Positions 12,346 through 24,700 are shown, numbered from the stretch's first letter. The stretch is 64,000 nt of DNA from Holtermannia corniformis (GCA_001599935.1 BCIJ01000026.1:101889-165888); one strand, 5' to 3'. Program-made: numbers and translations. The notes: generated by a model not told the origin, from the sequence alone.

Positions 12346-12631
12346 TGGTGGTTGCGTCCGGGTATGGTGAGCTGTTGATGTTGTCCCCAACGGTGCTTGC
12401 TGTCCCCCTGTGGTGTGATCTGCTCCCCGTGTCGCTCCCGAGCTGATCCAACGCGGTCGAACGCGATCCACAGCTGCGACCGGCTCGTTTGAATCTGAAA
12501 CAGTGCACGGACGCGTTCAGGGGGTTTGATACAGGGGGGTTACGGTGTAATAGGGTAATGACGTGTACGTTCGTCATTCCACCGCCACAAGTACCATCTT
12601 GCGCGTTGTAACCCAAAGTCACCAGCACACC
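12346..12631. promoter_or_regulatory. shared divergent promoter, myosin V / NTM1-like
   Basis: These 286 bp separate the start codons of two divergent genes, so both promoters must lie here or overlap. No TATA box or known operator was identified with confidence. Confidence 0.5.
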
Positions 12632-13822
12632 ATGGTACGTCCTCGTCTGCTCGCACGGCACTCTACTCACTCACACAGTCATCCACTCGCACCGCACCGC
12701 TCAGCTCTTCCCTCGGCTCGGCACTGCGCAAAAAGCCAAAACCCAACCCACCAACCGAACCAGACTACACCAAAGGCGTCGAATACTGGGCCGCCACTCC
12801 CGCCAGCGTCGACGGCGTCCTAGGCGGGTTCGGGAACGGGGTCGGTCCCTCTGTCGGACCTACAGCACGCTGACAGCCTGGACGCAGCCACTCCCCAAAG
12901 TCGACCAACTCTCATCGAGGCTCTTTCTCCTGTCCCTGCTCCCGCTTCTACCCTTTCAATCACCCCTCTCGCCCTGCCCACCACCACCGGGAACACGGAA
13001 TCATCGCTGGACAGCGCTAGACGTCGGTGCCGGGATCGGCCGCGTCACAGCCTCCGTTCTGCTCCCACTGTTCCAAGACGTCGTCACCACGGAACCCTTG
13101 CCGCACTTTATTGATGAAGCCAAGCGTGCCGCGGGTGTGAATCAAGGTGATTGGCGCTGTCTGGCGCGGGCTGGGCGCGCAAGAGGTAGCAACAGTAAAC
13201 ACGATAACAGTGATCCAACCGGGAAACGCGTCTGGTTCCTACAAGCAGCCTTGGACACGCTCGACCCGTCCCGACCGCTCGAAACGAGCACGAGGGACCT
13301 AGGGATCGTGAGCTCGGCAGTGCTCGGGCTTGGGCCCGGGACAGGTTTCGGACCGCACGCGGCCGAGATCCAATACGATGTGTGAGTACGCGCAGGGGTG
13401 GTGCAGCCTGGAAAGTCGAGTGATCACGCTCCGATCGCCTTTGTCACCAGCACTCTGCTGACCGCCCAGGATCTGGTGTCAATGGTGCCTAGGGCACCTC
13501 TCGCACCGCTCTCTACTCAGTTTCCTCCATCGCTCCATCGCCGCCCTCCGTTCCCGTTCCCGTTCCCTGATCGTGATCAAGGAAAACACATGCGACGACG
13601 GACCCGACGGTTCACCGCACGAGATCCTAGATGAGCACGATAGCTCGCTCACACGGAGCGATGCAATGTGGAATCGCATCTTTAAACAGGCCGGTTTGAA
13701 CGTCGTCAAGGTTGTTGTGCAGGATGGGTTGCCAGAGGGATTGTTTGTGGTGAAAATGTGGGTGAGACGCGCTGGGGGAACTAGGGCTGATTGCTCGTAG
13801 GTGGGCTCTGGCGCCCGTTTGA
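12632..13822 (+). CDS. alpha-N-terminal protein methyltransferase (NTM1-like)
   Basis: Enzymes of this family methylate the exposed N-terminal amine of proteins with an X-Pro-Lys start, using S-adenosylmethionine. The first coding exon is only the ATG (12632-12634), followed by a 44-nt intron. Exon 2 gives GVEYWAATPASVDGVLGGFG, the family's substrate-side motif. Exon 3 holds the SAM-binding motif ALDVGAGIGRVT and acidic strand 2 (TTEPLPHFIDEAKRA). The later exon has IWCQWCLGHL, VIKENTC and DSSLTRSDAMWNRIFKQAGL. A last short intron with donor GTGGGT restores the ending VVKMWALAPV. The donor of intron 2 (GTCGGT) is unusual. All catalytic motifs of the yeast Tae1 and human NTMT1 type are visible. 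Confidence 0.88.
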
Positions 13823-14092
13823 TTATGGCTTGTAGAGGTGTGGCGGGCGTAGAAGCGAGGCTATAGAGGTGATGTAATGCTGTACGCGTATGTTACACGC
13901 TCGCAAATCTGGCTCGTCACAGTGAGTTTTCAACACCAACCGGCGCTTGCGTTCTCGCTTGGAATGACCCCGACTACCGCAGACTGCAGTCGAGCGAGCG
14001 CGGTCAGACTCTACGCCGCTCGTCAGCTATCAGTGCCTTCAATTCTGCATGCGCAACCCAGATCCCAAGATCTACCGCACCCATCCCCATCT

Positions 14093-17000
14093 CTACAGCT
14101 CGCGCTTGGGTTCCCGCAAGCTCCCTCCTGCACCCGCAGGGTTTACGAGCACTTTTTCTTCAATCTTGTCGTAGAGGTAGTCGACGACTCGTAGGCTGTC
14201 AGCGCTGCGGGTGCGCAAACGAGAAACAGGGGCTTACCGTGCTCGACGGGCTCGTCGAAGAGGAAAGGCAGGGCAGGGACGATGGCGAGACCTACGCGTG
14301 TTAGTAGGGAAACAGGCCGTCGAGTGCCCAAGACGGATCCAAGTTCAGGATGGGCAACCCTGCCGAGAACAGTGCAGTCACGCCGCAAGCAGCAATGCAA
14401 CAAGTCGTGTCAGATCATCGTAGCTCGCAAGACGTTGCCCAGGCGTGACGACCTTCGCGCTGCTCGCGGCGAAACTTCACCAGCTGCAGGTCATCCTGTA
14501 CAGACAGTCATGACCGCCAATCAACATGGTAATCAGCCAGGCGCACCAGACTCGCCCGTTCGTGCACGACAGTGTAATCTCAAGAAAGCCGGTGGCGTTG
14601 GGCCTGTGCGCATACGAGCGATCGTTGCGGTTTGTGCTCCTCAACCCGAATCGTTGAGAACGACGACTACGTCGAGCGGGATCAAGACCATTCATCGCTC
14701 TGCAGCCGCAGGCAACGTATCGGAAAGCTCTCGGGAACTGTATGGCCGGTTGGCTGTCGAGTCCCTGACGCTCACGGGATACAGCGGACACGGACAAGCT
14801 CGAGCGGACGGTTGCAGATCTCAGAGCCTCGAACCCGTATACGGCTGTCGCTGCGAGATCTGCAAGCGGGGTTCGTCACGAGCGGGTCATCCCTTATCAA
14901 GGCGAACCAACGTAAGGCTTGATGTGTCAACGGCCGGTATATAGCACGGCAAGCAAGGCGACGTAGGTCGCTTCAAGCCTCTATACACAAGCAGAGCCCA
15001 GCTCCCGCCTCAGCTGGCTTGACGGATTGGACCACGTAAGCGAGCGGCGCCTGCTCGACCACCGCAACGCTCCTGCTGCATACAGCAGCGACATGACAAC
15101 ATTACTCGAGCCTTTAGACGGACAGATACAAGCTACTTCAGGGCGTTCGCGAGTAGGTGACATTCCAGCTAGCTCGCACAATCCTGCTAGCGACTCGACA
15201 CCGTGCTGAACATAGCTTGCCTGGCAGTCGTGACAGACGCCTCAGATGCTCACACCCAGCGACCACGCCTAGCCGCTTGGGTGAGACGTGTTGGAGCTTC
15301 GCAACGCTCGCGCAGCTCTGCATACTCAGCGAATGCGATCCTCTCTGGCTATACGATTAGCTCTTGTGGCAGCTAACGAGCAAGCCCGGTGCGTGGTGCA
15401 CATCTGCAACAAGGGCGCAGTGGTAATATCAATACGACCTGATCATCAGATTTAGTCCAGTAGCTCATGGTAGCTACTGGGTTGCGACCTCAAGACCAGA
15501 TCTGCAGCTTTGCAGCCTTATCGCCGCTTGTATTCCAACTATCTCCGCGATTGGACCGACGAACCAGCAAGCTGGTCATTGACAGCGACAGCGGTCTGAC
15601 GCTACGGCTATCCAAGCCGACATTAAAATGCAGCGCCTGGCCAGGTCATGAGCCCGAAGAACTGCGCTCTTTGCCGCCAGTAAAACGCGCGTCCGCCATT
15701 CTGAACTTACATAACTAACACAGCTACGGCATCAGAAGACGCGCGCGAGCAAGCCGGCAAGCTTGCATGCACTGTATGATCCAGCGCCGGTCCGACGAGT
15801 GGCGGCTCAAGCAGCCGCAGCGCGAACTCGGGGAAAGATCGGCTCTAGCGACGGCGGGTTCGCCAGCTACTCCCAGAGGTTGCCTGCTGGCATACAACTG
15901 AATGCTCTATCGAAGCTGGCGCTGTGACGGGCTAGCATGAAGGTTGGAAGCGACACAACCAAGCGCCAACTATCGTCGCGATGTGGCTAGCCTAGCGAGA
16001 CATGAGACTCGCGCAGCTGTCCCTTGCTTGCTTCACCCATCACTCGAACCCTCTCTCGAACCCTTGGAAGCGACGCAGATTACGTCAAGACCAACGATGT
16101 GACGAGTTTCGCGCACAGATCTAGCGCACGGAGTAGAGAACAGCTTTCGAACGCGCTTGCGTGTGCGTAATATTGTTGGCCTTGATCGCGCGCGGTCACG
16201 CAGGAAGAGAGTAGCTTGATCAAGCTGTATCCCGCACGCGTTCACGCACGTTACACGTAATGCTATGATGAGTAGCACAGAACACTACGTCCAGCCGCAC
16301 TTCGAACTGGCAGTTCAATAAGATGACATGTCACCAACATGCACACGAGGCAAGCAGCATACGCACCCCCCATCGCAGTCAAACTTTTGTCAAAGTCAGC
16401 CACGATACGGCGCCGTGAATGAGGGACTGCGAGCTGTGCGCATGTAGTCTCAGCCGCGACAAAGTCGCGGTGAGTCCTCTTCAGGACGCACCAGCTCCGG
16501 CCTCGATTGTGCCACACCGCATGTGTCACCCGGCACAGCACGAAAAGAATGCGCTCATCAGTGAAGCGGATTGATGGGACAACTGAGCAGATCAAGAGCC
16601 CCGGTCAAGGTGGCGATAGTATGACCGAGGAGCTTGCTCGGTCCTTCGCTTGCGCTCAGCCGTTGCCATGCCAGATCAACAGCTGCTGCACCCTTGCCAT
16701 TCCCACCGCCCAACGTGCAATCCGAAGGAACAGCTCAAATCAGCACAATGACTCACCGGTGATTGTCGGCCCCCAAGTGCGCGCAAACGGTCTAGTCGAC
16801 GTATTAAAGTATTTCGCAGACTGCTTGACGGCGGTATGGATTGTGAATGCTATTCGTCTCCGTCAGCTCTCCGAACGTAGAGACTTGCATATCAGAGTAT
16901 CTGATATGGTTCCCACAAGCCGGAGAGCCAACGTACCCGGCAGCGCCATACTCGCGACGCCCTGAAACACACTGCGTTTGACGGCGACCATGCTCAGCCG

Positions 17001-17549
17001 CGTTGGTTCCGACAGGTTGGCTGCTTCGAGCGGGGACGGGCCGAGCTCGCGCGACTTGTAGGTTGTGAACGCGACGTCGCCGATCAGGTAGGCCCATGAG
17101 ATGCCGTATGCGGCCGTGACTGCGAGGTGTTAGTGGTTGGCGAGGGCGGAAGGGAGCACGAACCGAGGTAAGGTGGAACGACGGGTCGGAAGGCCTCGCC
17201 AATGTCGGATGCTGTCGTGGTGGTGTCAGGAGTGATCTCTGTACAGAGCTTGATGCAGCACCAAACGTACTGTAAGCGGTGTACCGTGAACCGGCTCGTG
17301 CGATATTCGTGATCCGGCGGAGGTAGGCCACTATCGGGGTCTAGATCAGTCTCTATGCACCACAGCCCATCAAGCGCGACGCACTGTATCGCAAGTTGGA
17401 GTCGGTCGAGTCGGCTGTGCGCCGTCAGCTGTGCAGTTTACGTTTGTAGATGACTGACCATCCTCGACTGCGAGCTCGTGTGCGACCTGTTCGCCCTTCT
17501 TCTCGATATTGACTGCCTGCTGTGTGAGTGTCTCTTTGTCTGCGGTCAT
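14093..17549 (-). CDS. mitochondrial fission process protein 1 (MTFP1/MTP18)
   Basis: MTP18-family proteins are small inner-membrane proteins of mitochondria linked to fission in animals. Start ATG is at 17549. Exons encode an N-terminal helix, then AYLRRITNIARAGSRYTAY, SDIGEAFRPVVPPYL, TAAYGISWAYLIGDVAF, a segment with SMVAVKRSVFQGVASMALPA and SAKYFNTSTRPFARTWGPT. The last two exons give GLAIVPALPFLFDEPVEH and VVDYLYDKIEEKVL, with stop at 14093. The order and spacing match the family throughout, so the gene looks intact. The striking feature is a 2465-nt intron (14292-16756) between TIT and GLAIVPALP; the other introns are about 45-135 nt. It is divergent from the J-domain gene, with 209 bp between starts. 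Confidence 0.88.
14292..16756 (-). other. 2465-nt intron of MTFP1
   Basis: The donor GTGAGT follows ACA ATC ACC G, and the acceptor (branch ACTAAC, end GCGTAG) precedes GT CTC GCC ATC, restoring TITGLAIVPALP. The intron is about fifty times the local norm. It contains short open frames on both strands, none of which I recognise, and no clear terminal repeats or target-site duplications. Confidence 0.85.
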
Positions 17550-17758
17550 GGTGACTGCAGTGGTGGTGGTGATGGGTTGAGCTCGGTAGAGAGAGAGAGT
17601 GACGTTGTGGTTCGGCGCCCATTGCAAGTGGCGATTACGTAATACCCACGTGTGCCACGTTCGGACAGTGCACCACTCTCCGCCCTCTCGGTTCGATCGA
17701 TCCGCCAGTTCAACGCGGGGAAGCGATCAGTCCAACCAGCCAGCAACACCAACCAGCC

Positions 17759-18875
17759 ATGCCTCTGACAGCACGCACACTCTTTACTCTCTCAGCACCA
17801 GTCGCAGGGCCATCGCGCTGCATCCGGTGTCACTTGCAGTCAGCAGCACCACCGCGCACCAGATCAGCCGCTAGCGCCGCTGCTCAACGCCCGGCCGAAC
17901 CCGAGCCAGAGGATGCAACCCAACTCCGACAGCGACATGCGCAGAGCGGTAAAGTCCAAACGAAAAACGATGAATGGGACCGGTTCCGATTCCCGACCCG
18001 GCGTGATCCGGGCCCGTTTGACGTCTTGCACCTCCCTCGTGGCGCCGACATTAGCCAAGTCAAGGAACGCTGTGCGTCTGATTCCGCAACCTAGCAGTTT
18101 CACGCTGATTCACAGTGCAGATTACCGCCTCGCTAGACTCTACCACCCCGATTCATCGCATCCCGACGCCTCGCCGTCAAACTTTCTCACGCTCAACAAG
18201 GCATACAAGCTGCTGTCCTCACCCGGTTCGAGGTCGAGCTACCTGCAAACAGGATACGGCTGGTCCTCCGGCTCCTCGTCTGAGTCTACGAGCGCACACG
18301 GCGAAATGGACGCCATGATGCGCAACGAGATTCATTTCCGTCGCCGAGCCGCCGCCGGCGTCCACCCGCGCGCGTGGGGTTCCGGAGCGTTCCAACACGA
18401 CGGAGCGTGGGACCCACACTACGAGATGGAGAACCATGGCTTGGGACCAAACCCGAGTCCAAGGTGGCAGGGCAGGGGTGGCAACGAGCGCGAAGAGAGG
18501 TATATGACGAACAATCGGTTCCTCAGCTGGGTCAGCGCCATTGTACGTCCCGGCGGCTTTGAGCAGCATGGCGGAGACTGACAAAGTGCGGACAGAGCGT
18601 CGTCTTCGCTTGGGTGCAATATCATCGATTAGGCTCGGCCGCGTCGGAAACGCGTGAAGCGCTCAATCGGCATCATCTCGGGTCAGTCCGCGATTCGACC
18701 GTGCTGCCGGGAACCTAACGCCGATCACAGCGCATCGCAAGCGCTCGCTGAAGCTCGCCAAGAAGCAGCACTGTACGGCCGAGAACGCCGCGAGCGCATC
18801 AGGAGAAGAGTCAGGGAGAAGGAGGTTAATCGGGAATTTGAACGCTTGGAGGCGCTGCATGGGCCATTGGAGTGA
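17759..18875 (+). CDS. J-domain (DnaJ-like) protein, probably mitochondrial
   Basis: J-domain proteins stimulate Hsp70 ATPase activity. The N-terminus is Arg/Ser/Ala-rich with few acids (RTLFTLSAPVAGPSRCIRC), as in a mitochondrial presequence. The J-domain follows from about residue 85: FDVLHLPRGADISQVKERYY, then LARLYHPDSSHPD containing the catalytic HPD, and FLTLNKAYKLLSSPGSR. An intron splits helix II just before HPD. After a low-complexity region come VFAWVQYHRLGSA, possibly a membrane-associated helix, and a charged coil (ALAEARQEAALYGRERRERI) ending at 18875. There are four exons with introns of about 50 nt. The overall design resembles single-span mitochondrial J-proteins, but the exact orthologue is uncertain. 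Confidence 0.8.
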
Positions 18876-21737
18876 TGCATTGTGGACTGTACGACCAGCG
18901 TGACGTGGGTGCCTGCATTGGGGTCAGCGACGGTGATGATACATTGGGAAAGTCGGGCTAGCGATGAACCCGAACCATGCCGGGCACGCGCCCGAGATCA
19001 TCAGATCGCATCGATCGCGCAGCGCGACTGATGAGCGGGCCGAGGTCTGTGACCACACGGTCATAGCACTTCTACCACATACCATCAGTCTGGCAGCCAA
19101 CAGATGAATTCGGTCTCAGCGGGACTGGTGCAGCAAGCGCAGTCTCTTAGCTATGCGGTCTTCGGCATCGACTGAGTTTATGCTGTAGCATGCCCGGAGA
19201 CGACTCAGTCGGCCGTGTACCGATCTAGCTAAGGTCCTTCGCGCCGTGACGGGACGCGACAAGGGTGTCCTTGGCTGAAACCCATGCGATACCCGGTAGC
19301 TGAGCCAGCGCCGCTCGTTCCGCGAACATCAACATGAGTCAAACTATAACAGTCTATCACGAGTCCTGGGTGTATCGTTCTCGGTCCGCTAGTGGATCTG
19401 CTAGGTTCCGCGCTCAAGCATCTTCAAGGAGCGAAGAAGATCTCGCATTGCTTCGTGCAGAGTTATCAATGAGGGAACATCATGTGCCGGCCAGGGAGGG
19501 AGCTCGAACTGGCACGCAATGTTGCCAAGACGCGATACCTGCAGTCCCTGCGCGAAACGCAAGACGACCTGATCTGATGCAGATCGCAAGTCTGAAGTGC
19601 CGCGAGTGGTGGATTGGTGCTACATCTCGGCTGCTCATCTCAGTCGGCCGAGAGACGAGCTCACTCGCGTATTTGACAGCATTCACAGCTGGCGAGACCA
19701 CAGAACAGCCGCTGGACGAAGCTCGTCCCACACACGACCTCGTCCGTGATACACTTGATGCTGCTGAGCCAACAAATGGCTAATGCAGCCAGCAATCATA
19801 CGAACAAGCGGTGCGACTCACACTGGCCAGTGAAGCGGCAGCACAGGTCGGCAGTCGAGCGTGTCAACGTCTGAAGCTACCATTCTGCTCCTCGACGTGG
19901 CCTCGGCGCTATCATCTCCGCAGGTGCCTGCCTGTCCGGCATGAACAGCCTCAGAGGTAAGGTAATCGTGTGCGAGTGGGATTTTCTCCGATCGCGTAGC
20001 GCTTCCTCGTTTGATCAAACGTGGATTGTTCGGCTCGACCCTGTCGAGGGGCGTCCTGTCTCGCTTGCACCCACTTTTCCAGCTGACGAAGGCCTGACCA
20101 GCGGCGCATGTGTAGCGTATCAGAAGCTCAGGCGACGAGCGCACGGATTGATCGAACCTGGAACAGCTTGGACCTCGGCCTACGTGCAGTCGAAGCATCG
20201 GCTATCGTACATGATAAGCCCAGCTCCCAGGCCTCGAATCTCAAGAGCTGTTCAGCAGTTCGAAGACTCCGCCAACCTATGGAGCTGAGGAACGACAGAG
20301 ACCCGATCCAGAGATGAATCAAGCAGCAGTATGGCCTGAACGATGTGGTCTCTAGTGAAGTTCCACTAGAGTCGTCGGAACATCCCGCACTAGCTCAATC
20401 GCCTGTCGAAGCGAAGCACCGTAAGAGGACACGGCGTTCACACTTTTGACAGTCTGTGCGGCTGCCTGGTGTGACCATCGGTCCTCCACGCTGTAGACAC
20501 ACGCAAGTCACTACCCACCCGGCCGCAGCCATCTGTCGACGTTTTGAATCAGCTTGGGATCAACTATACCCAGCTTGCAAGGCTATAGGTATAGGTATCA
20601 CGAGCTGATGAACATCAAGGGAACACGGCGTAGGGCGGTGAGTTGTCGAAGACTTCTTAGCGAGCATCGCTATTGCCTCGACAATGATACGACCTAGCAT
20701 GACCGGATTGATCGCTCAGCGTGTGCTTCCAGTGCTTGATCCCACAACCGTTATTGCGGGTGGGCTAAAGCACATTCAGTGGATTTGTACCGTCGGAAGC
20801 CATTCACTGGCAGATGATTGCTCACCATGCAGCACCTGGCTGAGTGGTCGCGATATCTCAGCCACGAAGGCTAAAGAATCGCTAGTACTTACAGCCAGTG
20901 TTCTGGGCTGTTCTGAGCACGAGGGACAACGCGATCACGGTGCGACAGGCATGAATCACTGTGAACTGATCCATAGAGTCATCTTGAGCCAGTGTAGCCC
21001 CCAGGTGAGGATTGGCAGAGTCCTGTGCGTGGCTCGAGCGACCTAACACCCATGGGGAATCTGGCAGCAAGCATGATACGAACACTGAACGCACGCCAGC
21101 TTGTCCATCTTCGCACCGAGTCACCCACCCACCTTGGCACTGCTACACATAGAGTTGGCGTTTGGGACAATCGGTGATGGTTGTGAGTTTGCGCGCGCCA
21201 AGCTGAGCGTGTTTCATCGCTTGCCCCTTTTCGCCGCCATGCGGTTCGCGGCTTGTTGTCCGCCAGCTGGCCATCCTTTCAACGCTCGGCATGCTGCATG
21301 ATCCTCACCGCTGCGCTGCCCTCTGTCCATCTCTACTCATCTCCTACAGTCTCTACTCTGCCTACGCACACCAGCTGGTCTGCCCTTACGCATCTGCTTT
21401 GTTTTCCCCTGTCGCCGGTGCCGTGATCCCGTTGGTGGCGTCTATTGTGCTCGGCGTCAGTCTCCCATCGGATGCGACATCCCCCCTTTCCCTCTCGCAA
21501 TCCTGCCAAGGTGCGCTCCCGAGCCCCCTTTGGCCTGTTGCACCCAGACTGAACCATCGACAGCAACGACCACCCACGACCGCCGGCAAGACCGACATCA
21601 CACTCGTTTGACCCGACCTGCACCACCACACTCTTTAGAACCCGACGCGCACCAAGCTGATCCCCGACCGAGCATACCAAGGCACTCTTACAAACAAGAT
21701 CAACTCACACCAAGCCGAACCAAGCAACCCCTTTACA
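18876..21737. other. long intergenic stretch with possible decayed coding sequence
   Basis: These 2.86 kb hold no gene I can support. Several short frames look protein-like. One runs 19334-19783 and stays open past its TAA for about 40 codons. Another runs 20108-20449 and is open except for one in-frame TGA at 20315-20317, ending in a basic tail (KHRKRTRRSHF). They may be relics of a decayed gene or chance frames in GC-rich DNA. The last 150 bp before 21738 are pyrimidine-rich and presumably the promoter of the cell-wall gene. Confidence 0.4.
20108..20449 (+). pseudogene. possible decayed ORF with one in-frame TGA
   Basis: The frame is open for 69 codons, meets TGA at 20315-20317, then continues for 43 codons with ordinary amino-acid usage (IKQQYGLNDVVSSEVPLESS) to a second TGA at 20447-20449. 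No intron with good GT/AG signals removes the TGA. No family was recognised, so this may be chance. Confidence 0.25.
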
Positions 21738-24700
21738 ATGTTCTCAAAGCTCATCACCCTCGCCTTGCTGGCCACGACGGCGCTCGCAGAGGTTTACATC
21801 ACTGGCCCGGGTGAGTCTGCGGTGTTGGTGTGGATGGATGGGTTGTGTGTGGTTCCGAAGGGAGTGAAAACTCGGCGGTCCTCAAAAGACCTCGCATCCA
21901 GCAACACCGCGATGCGATTGTCCTTTGCGTACCGCGAGCGCATAGCGACCGGCACGCTTTAGGGGCCAGCAGGTACCAGAGGACAATCGATGTCACCTCA
22001 AATACATGTAACGTCAAGCCTGGTCGTTCATGCTGCATGGCGGAAGGCATGCCAACGCGTGGACCGTGCGCGACAGCAGCATCATCCAGCAAGTTTGCAA
22101 TCTGATCTCCCGCCAAGTGCTCTGATGGTCCACAGGGCATGCTTCTGCGGCTCAGGCCCTAACGAAGCCTGTGTGCTTTTGTCTCCGGTGTGTGCCGCAG
22201 GAGGATGTACCATGTCCAATCAGACCACACAGTCTTGCCTGTTCGGTTTCCTTGCCAGTCAGTCTGGAATGCAGCGGTCAGGCGCCCTGGTCGCCTGGCA
22301 AAGACAAAAGCCAGCTGGCTGACGGCGCGTCTCCACCGAGACCGATAGCAGCATCTATGGTGATAGATGCTCCGTGAGGGATCGGTGGTGCTACATCGAT
22401 ACATGTGCGCATTGGTTGCGGCAATACCAAGTGCGCGCCACACCTACGTCCGGGCCACTGCAAGTCCTACGATGTATGAGAACCAGACGCGCTGTCTGTG
22501 TCTCTTAGTCGTTGAAGGACTGTGCATCGGCATACAGCAGGTCTTGGCCGCAACTTTAAAGCCAGCATTGTGCATTACATCGCCCTTGCATAGCTCGGTC
22601 TTGCAGCTCGTCCTCAAGGTTCCAATGTGCTCTCATCTCCTACAACAAACATGCTGGCTAGCGTCTCTGCAATTGCAGCTCCCGCACGGACGCTACTTCG
22701 GGTGGATTCTTTTGTAGCGTCGTACGCTGTGGGAGCGCCAACCGACTAGCTACATCTATTCGGACTCATGCTGTCGCACGATCATCATGCAGATAGCATG
22801 GCGTCTCATCGATGAACGCCGGGAGATACGACGCGGCAACGTAGATGGTTACAGGCGTGTCCGAGCGAGCTGTAATGTCGCAGTACCAACGGATAAAACG
22901 GTCTGTGTTGCGGCGTGAAAAGATCTCAGAATGCAGATGGGCGAGTTAGCTTCGTCATAACCCTTGGATGCCGCGGACCGCGCCAGCAGATTGTCGAAGC
23001 TGTCGAGTGACTGCCTACCCCGTGCACCGTCAGCTCGGCTCCCGAGCCTCCAGCCACTCCAGAGGGTGCAAATCGACCTCTAGATAGCGGACGGTCAGCC
23101 GATGCTGTATGTCAACACGGGGGGCGTGCCTACTGGTTCAATCATTTCTTTTATCTGGCCATGCCCTTGCAAGCTTTGCAGTCCTGTCCCACACCTTCAT
23201 ACATGAACTGAGCTGATATCTGCCACAGTTGCGAGCACGACCGGCATCGGCGGCCAAACACTGACTGTCACATGGGGTGAGTCGAGGTTTTCCTTCACAT
23301 CTATTGTTCTACGTCAGCCCTTTCATTCCGTTCTTGTGCGCTAAGACGATTCGGACTTACTCAGGCGGCTTGAGCAGCCGCTTTGAGTTCCTGTTTCAAG
23401 CGCGCAAGGTGCGGCACATTGCTAGCCTCACCCTTTCGGGCGGCTGAATGCTTCTGTGCAAGGGGCGTTGCGTGCCTTGATCCTCCCAATAGCCGTTCGG
23501 CTTTCTTGGGAAGCTTCAAGCGCAATGCGACGGTTCTTGGGCGATAGACATCCCGCTGCCTGCCTGTTCGTACAAGGAGCTGTCTCAGCTCTGCATTTGG
23601 CAGTGAGGAGCGGTGGATGCAGTTCCGGCGCTGCAACTTGTGTGCTCTCCAGTTGCGGGCGCGTTGTGCCCGCCTCGAGACCTGTGCGCGGCCTGACTGG
23701 GTCATCTGGTTTGAACACTTCAGTTGATGTTGTGTGGGTCACCGCCAGCTGGCACAGCTGCCGGGTCGTACTTCATAACTGAAGTCATTTGTTTCCAGGC
23801 ACTGTAGTCAAAGGAGACGTCTGCGGGTGAAGTGCACCATGCATCGTGAGTCTCAAGGTGACATCACTTTGGCGGTTCGATGACAGTCTCGAGCTGCACC
23901 TTGTAAGCTGGTCTGACGAGCACATGGCTGTGCACTGGCATTGAACGTCCTTGCCTACGGCGGTAGGCCGATTCTGTGATGCAGCGGGGACGATCGACAC
24001 CAAACAGCGAGTCACTGTACTACTGCGGGCCTGAGACTGCGTTCAGGCCCTGTCTATTCTCGTGTCTTAAAAGTAGCTTGTCCAGGCAGTGCAGATCTGC
24101 GTTGGCAATTGAGAGCTTGGTAATCGTCAAAGAACTACTACTATCAGCTCAGCAGACTCAGCAGACTGAGACTACAGCTCTTCCAGGTCCACGCCTGTTT
24201 TGCATCGCCCGGACACCGTCCCTCCCTTGACTAATGCTGACAGCCTGCAGCTGACTCTGGCTCTGCGCCCCTCTTGGCCGACATTGGTCCCGCTTCGATC
24301 GACATCTACACCGGGTCGGTCAACCAGCAGACCAAGCTGCAGAACCTCGCCGCTTCGGTCGACGTCAGCAAGGCTGCCAGCGTGACGGCGACTATTGACC
24401 AGACAATCGGCGAGAGCGGTGAGTCGTGCACGGTGTTGACTGATTGAGCGCGGCTGATGTGCTCCAGGTCGCTACTACTTTGTACGCTTCACGTCGCTTG
24501 GGCTCAAGGACAGCGCGAACCCGAAATACAACTACCAAGCTTACTCTGCCATCTTTACGTGAGTCTGCGTCGAGCTGTCAGCCGTAGGGCAACTCGCTGA
24601 CATGGCGCAGGATCAACAACCTGACGGGCACTTTCAACTCGACTGTCAAGGCTCAGATCGAGGGCGCCGCCGCCGTGGCCTCGGCCTCGGGTCCGATCTC

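Noticed and set aside
14282..14944. Plus-strand frame of 220 codons
   Set aside because: It overlaps an MTFP1 exon on the other strand and then runs into the long intron; composition is random-like and no family was seen.
16040..16080. Two copies of CTCGAACCCT resembling tRNA T-arms
   Set aside because: No D-arm, anticodon stem or acceptor stem can be formed around them.
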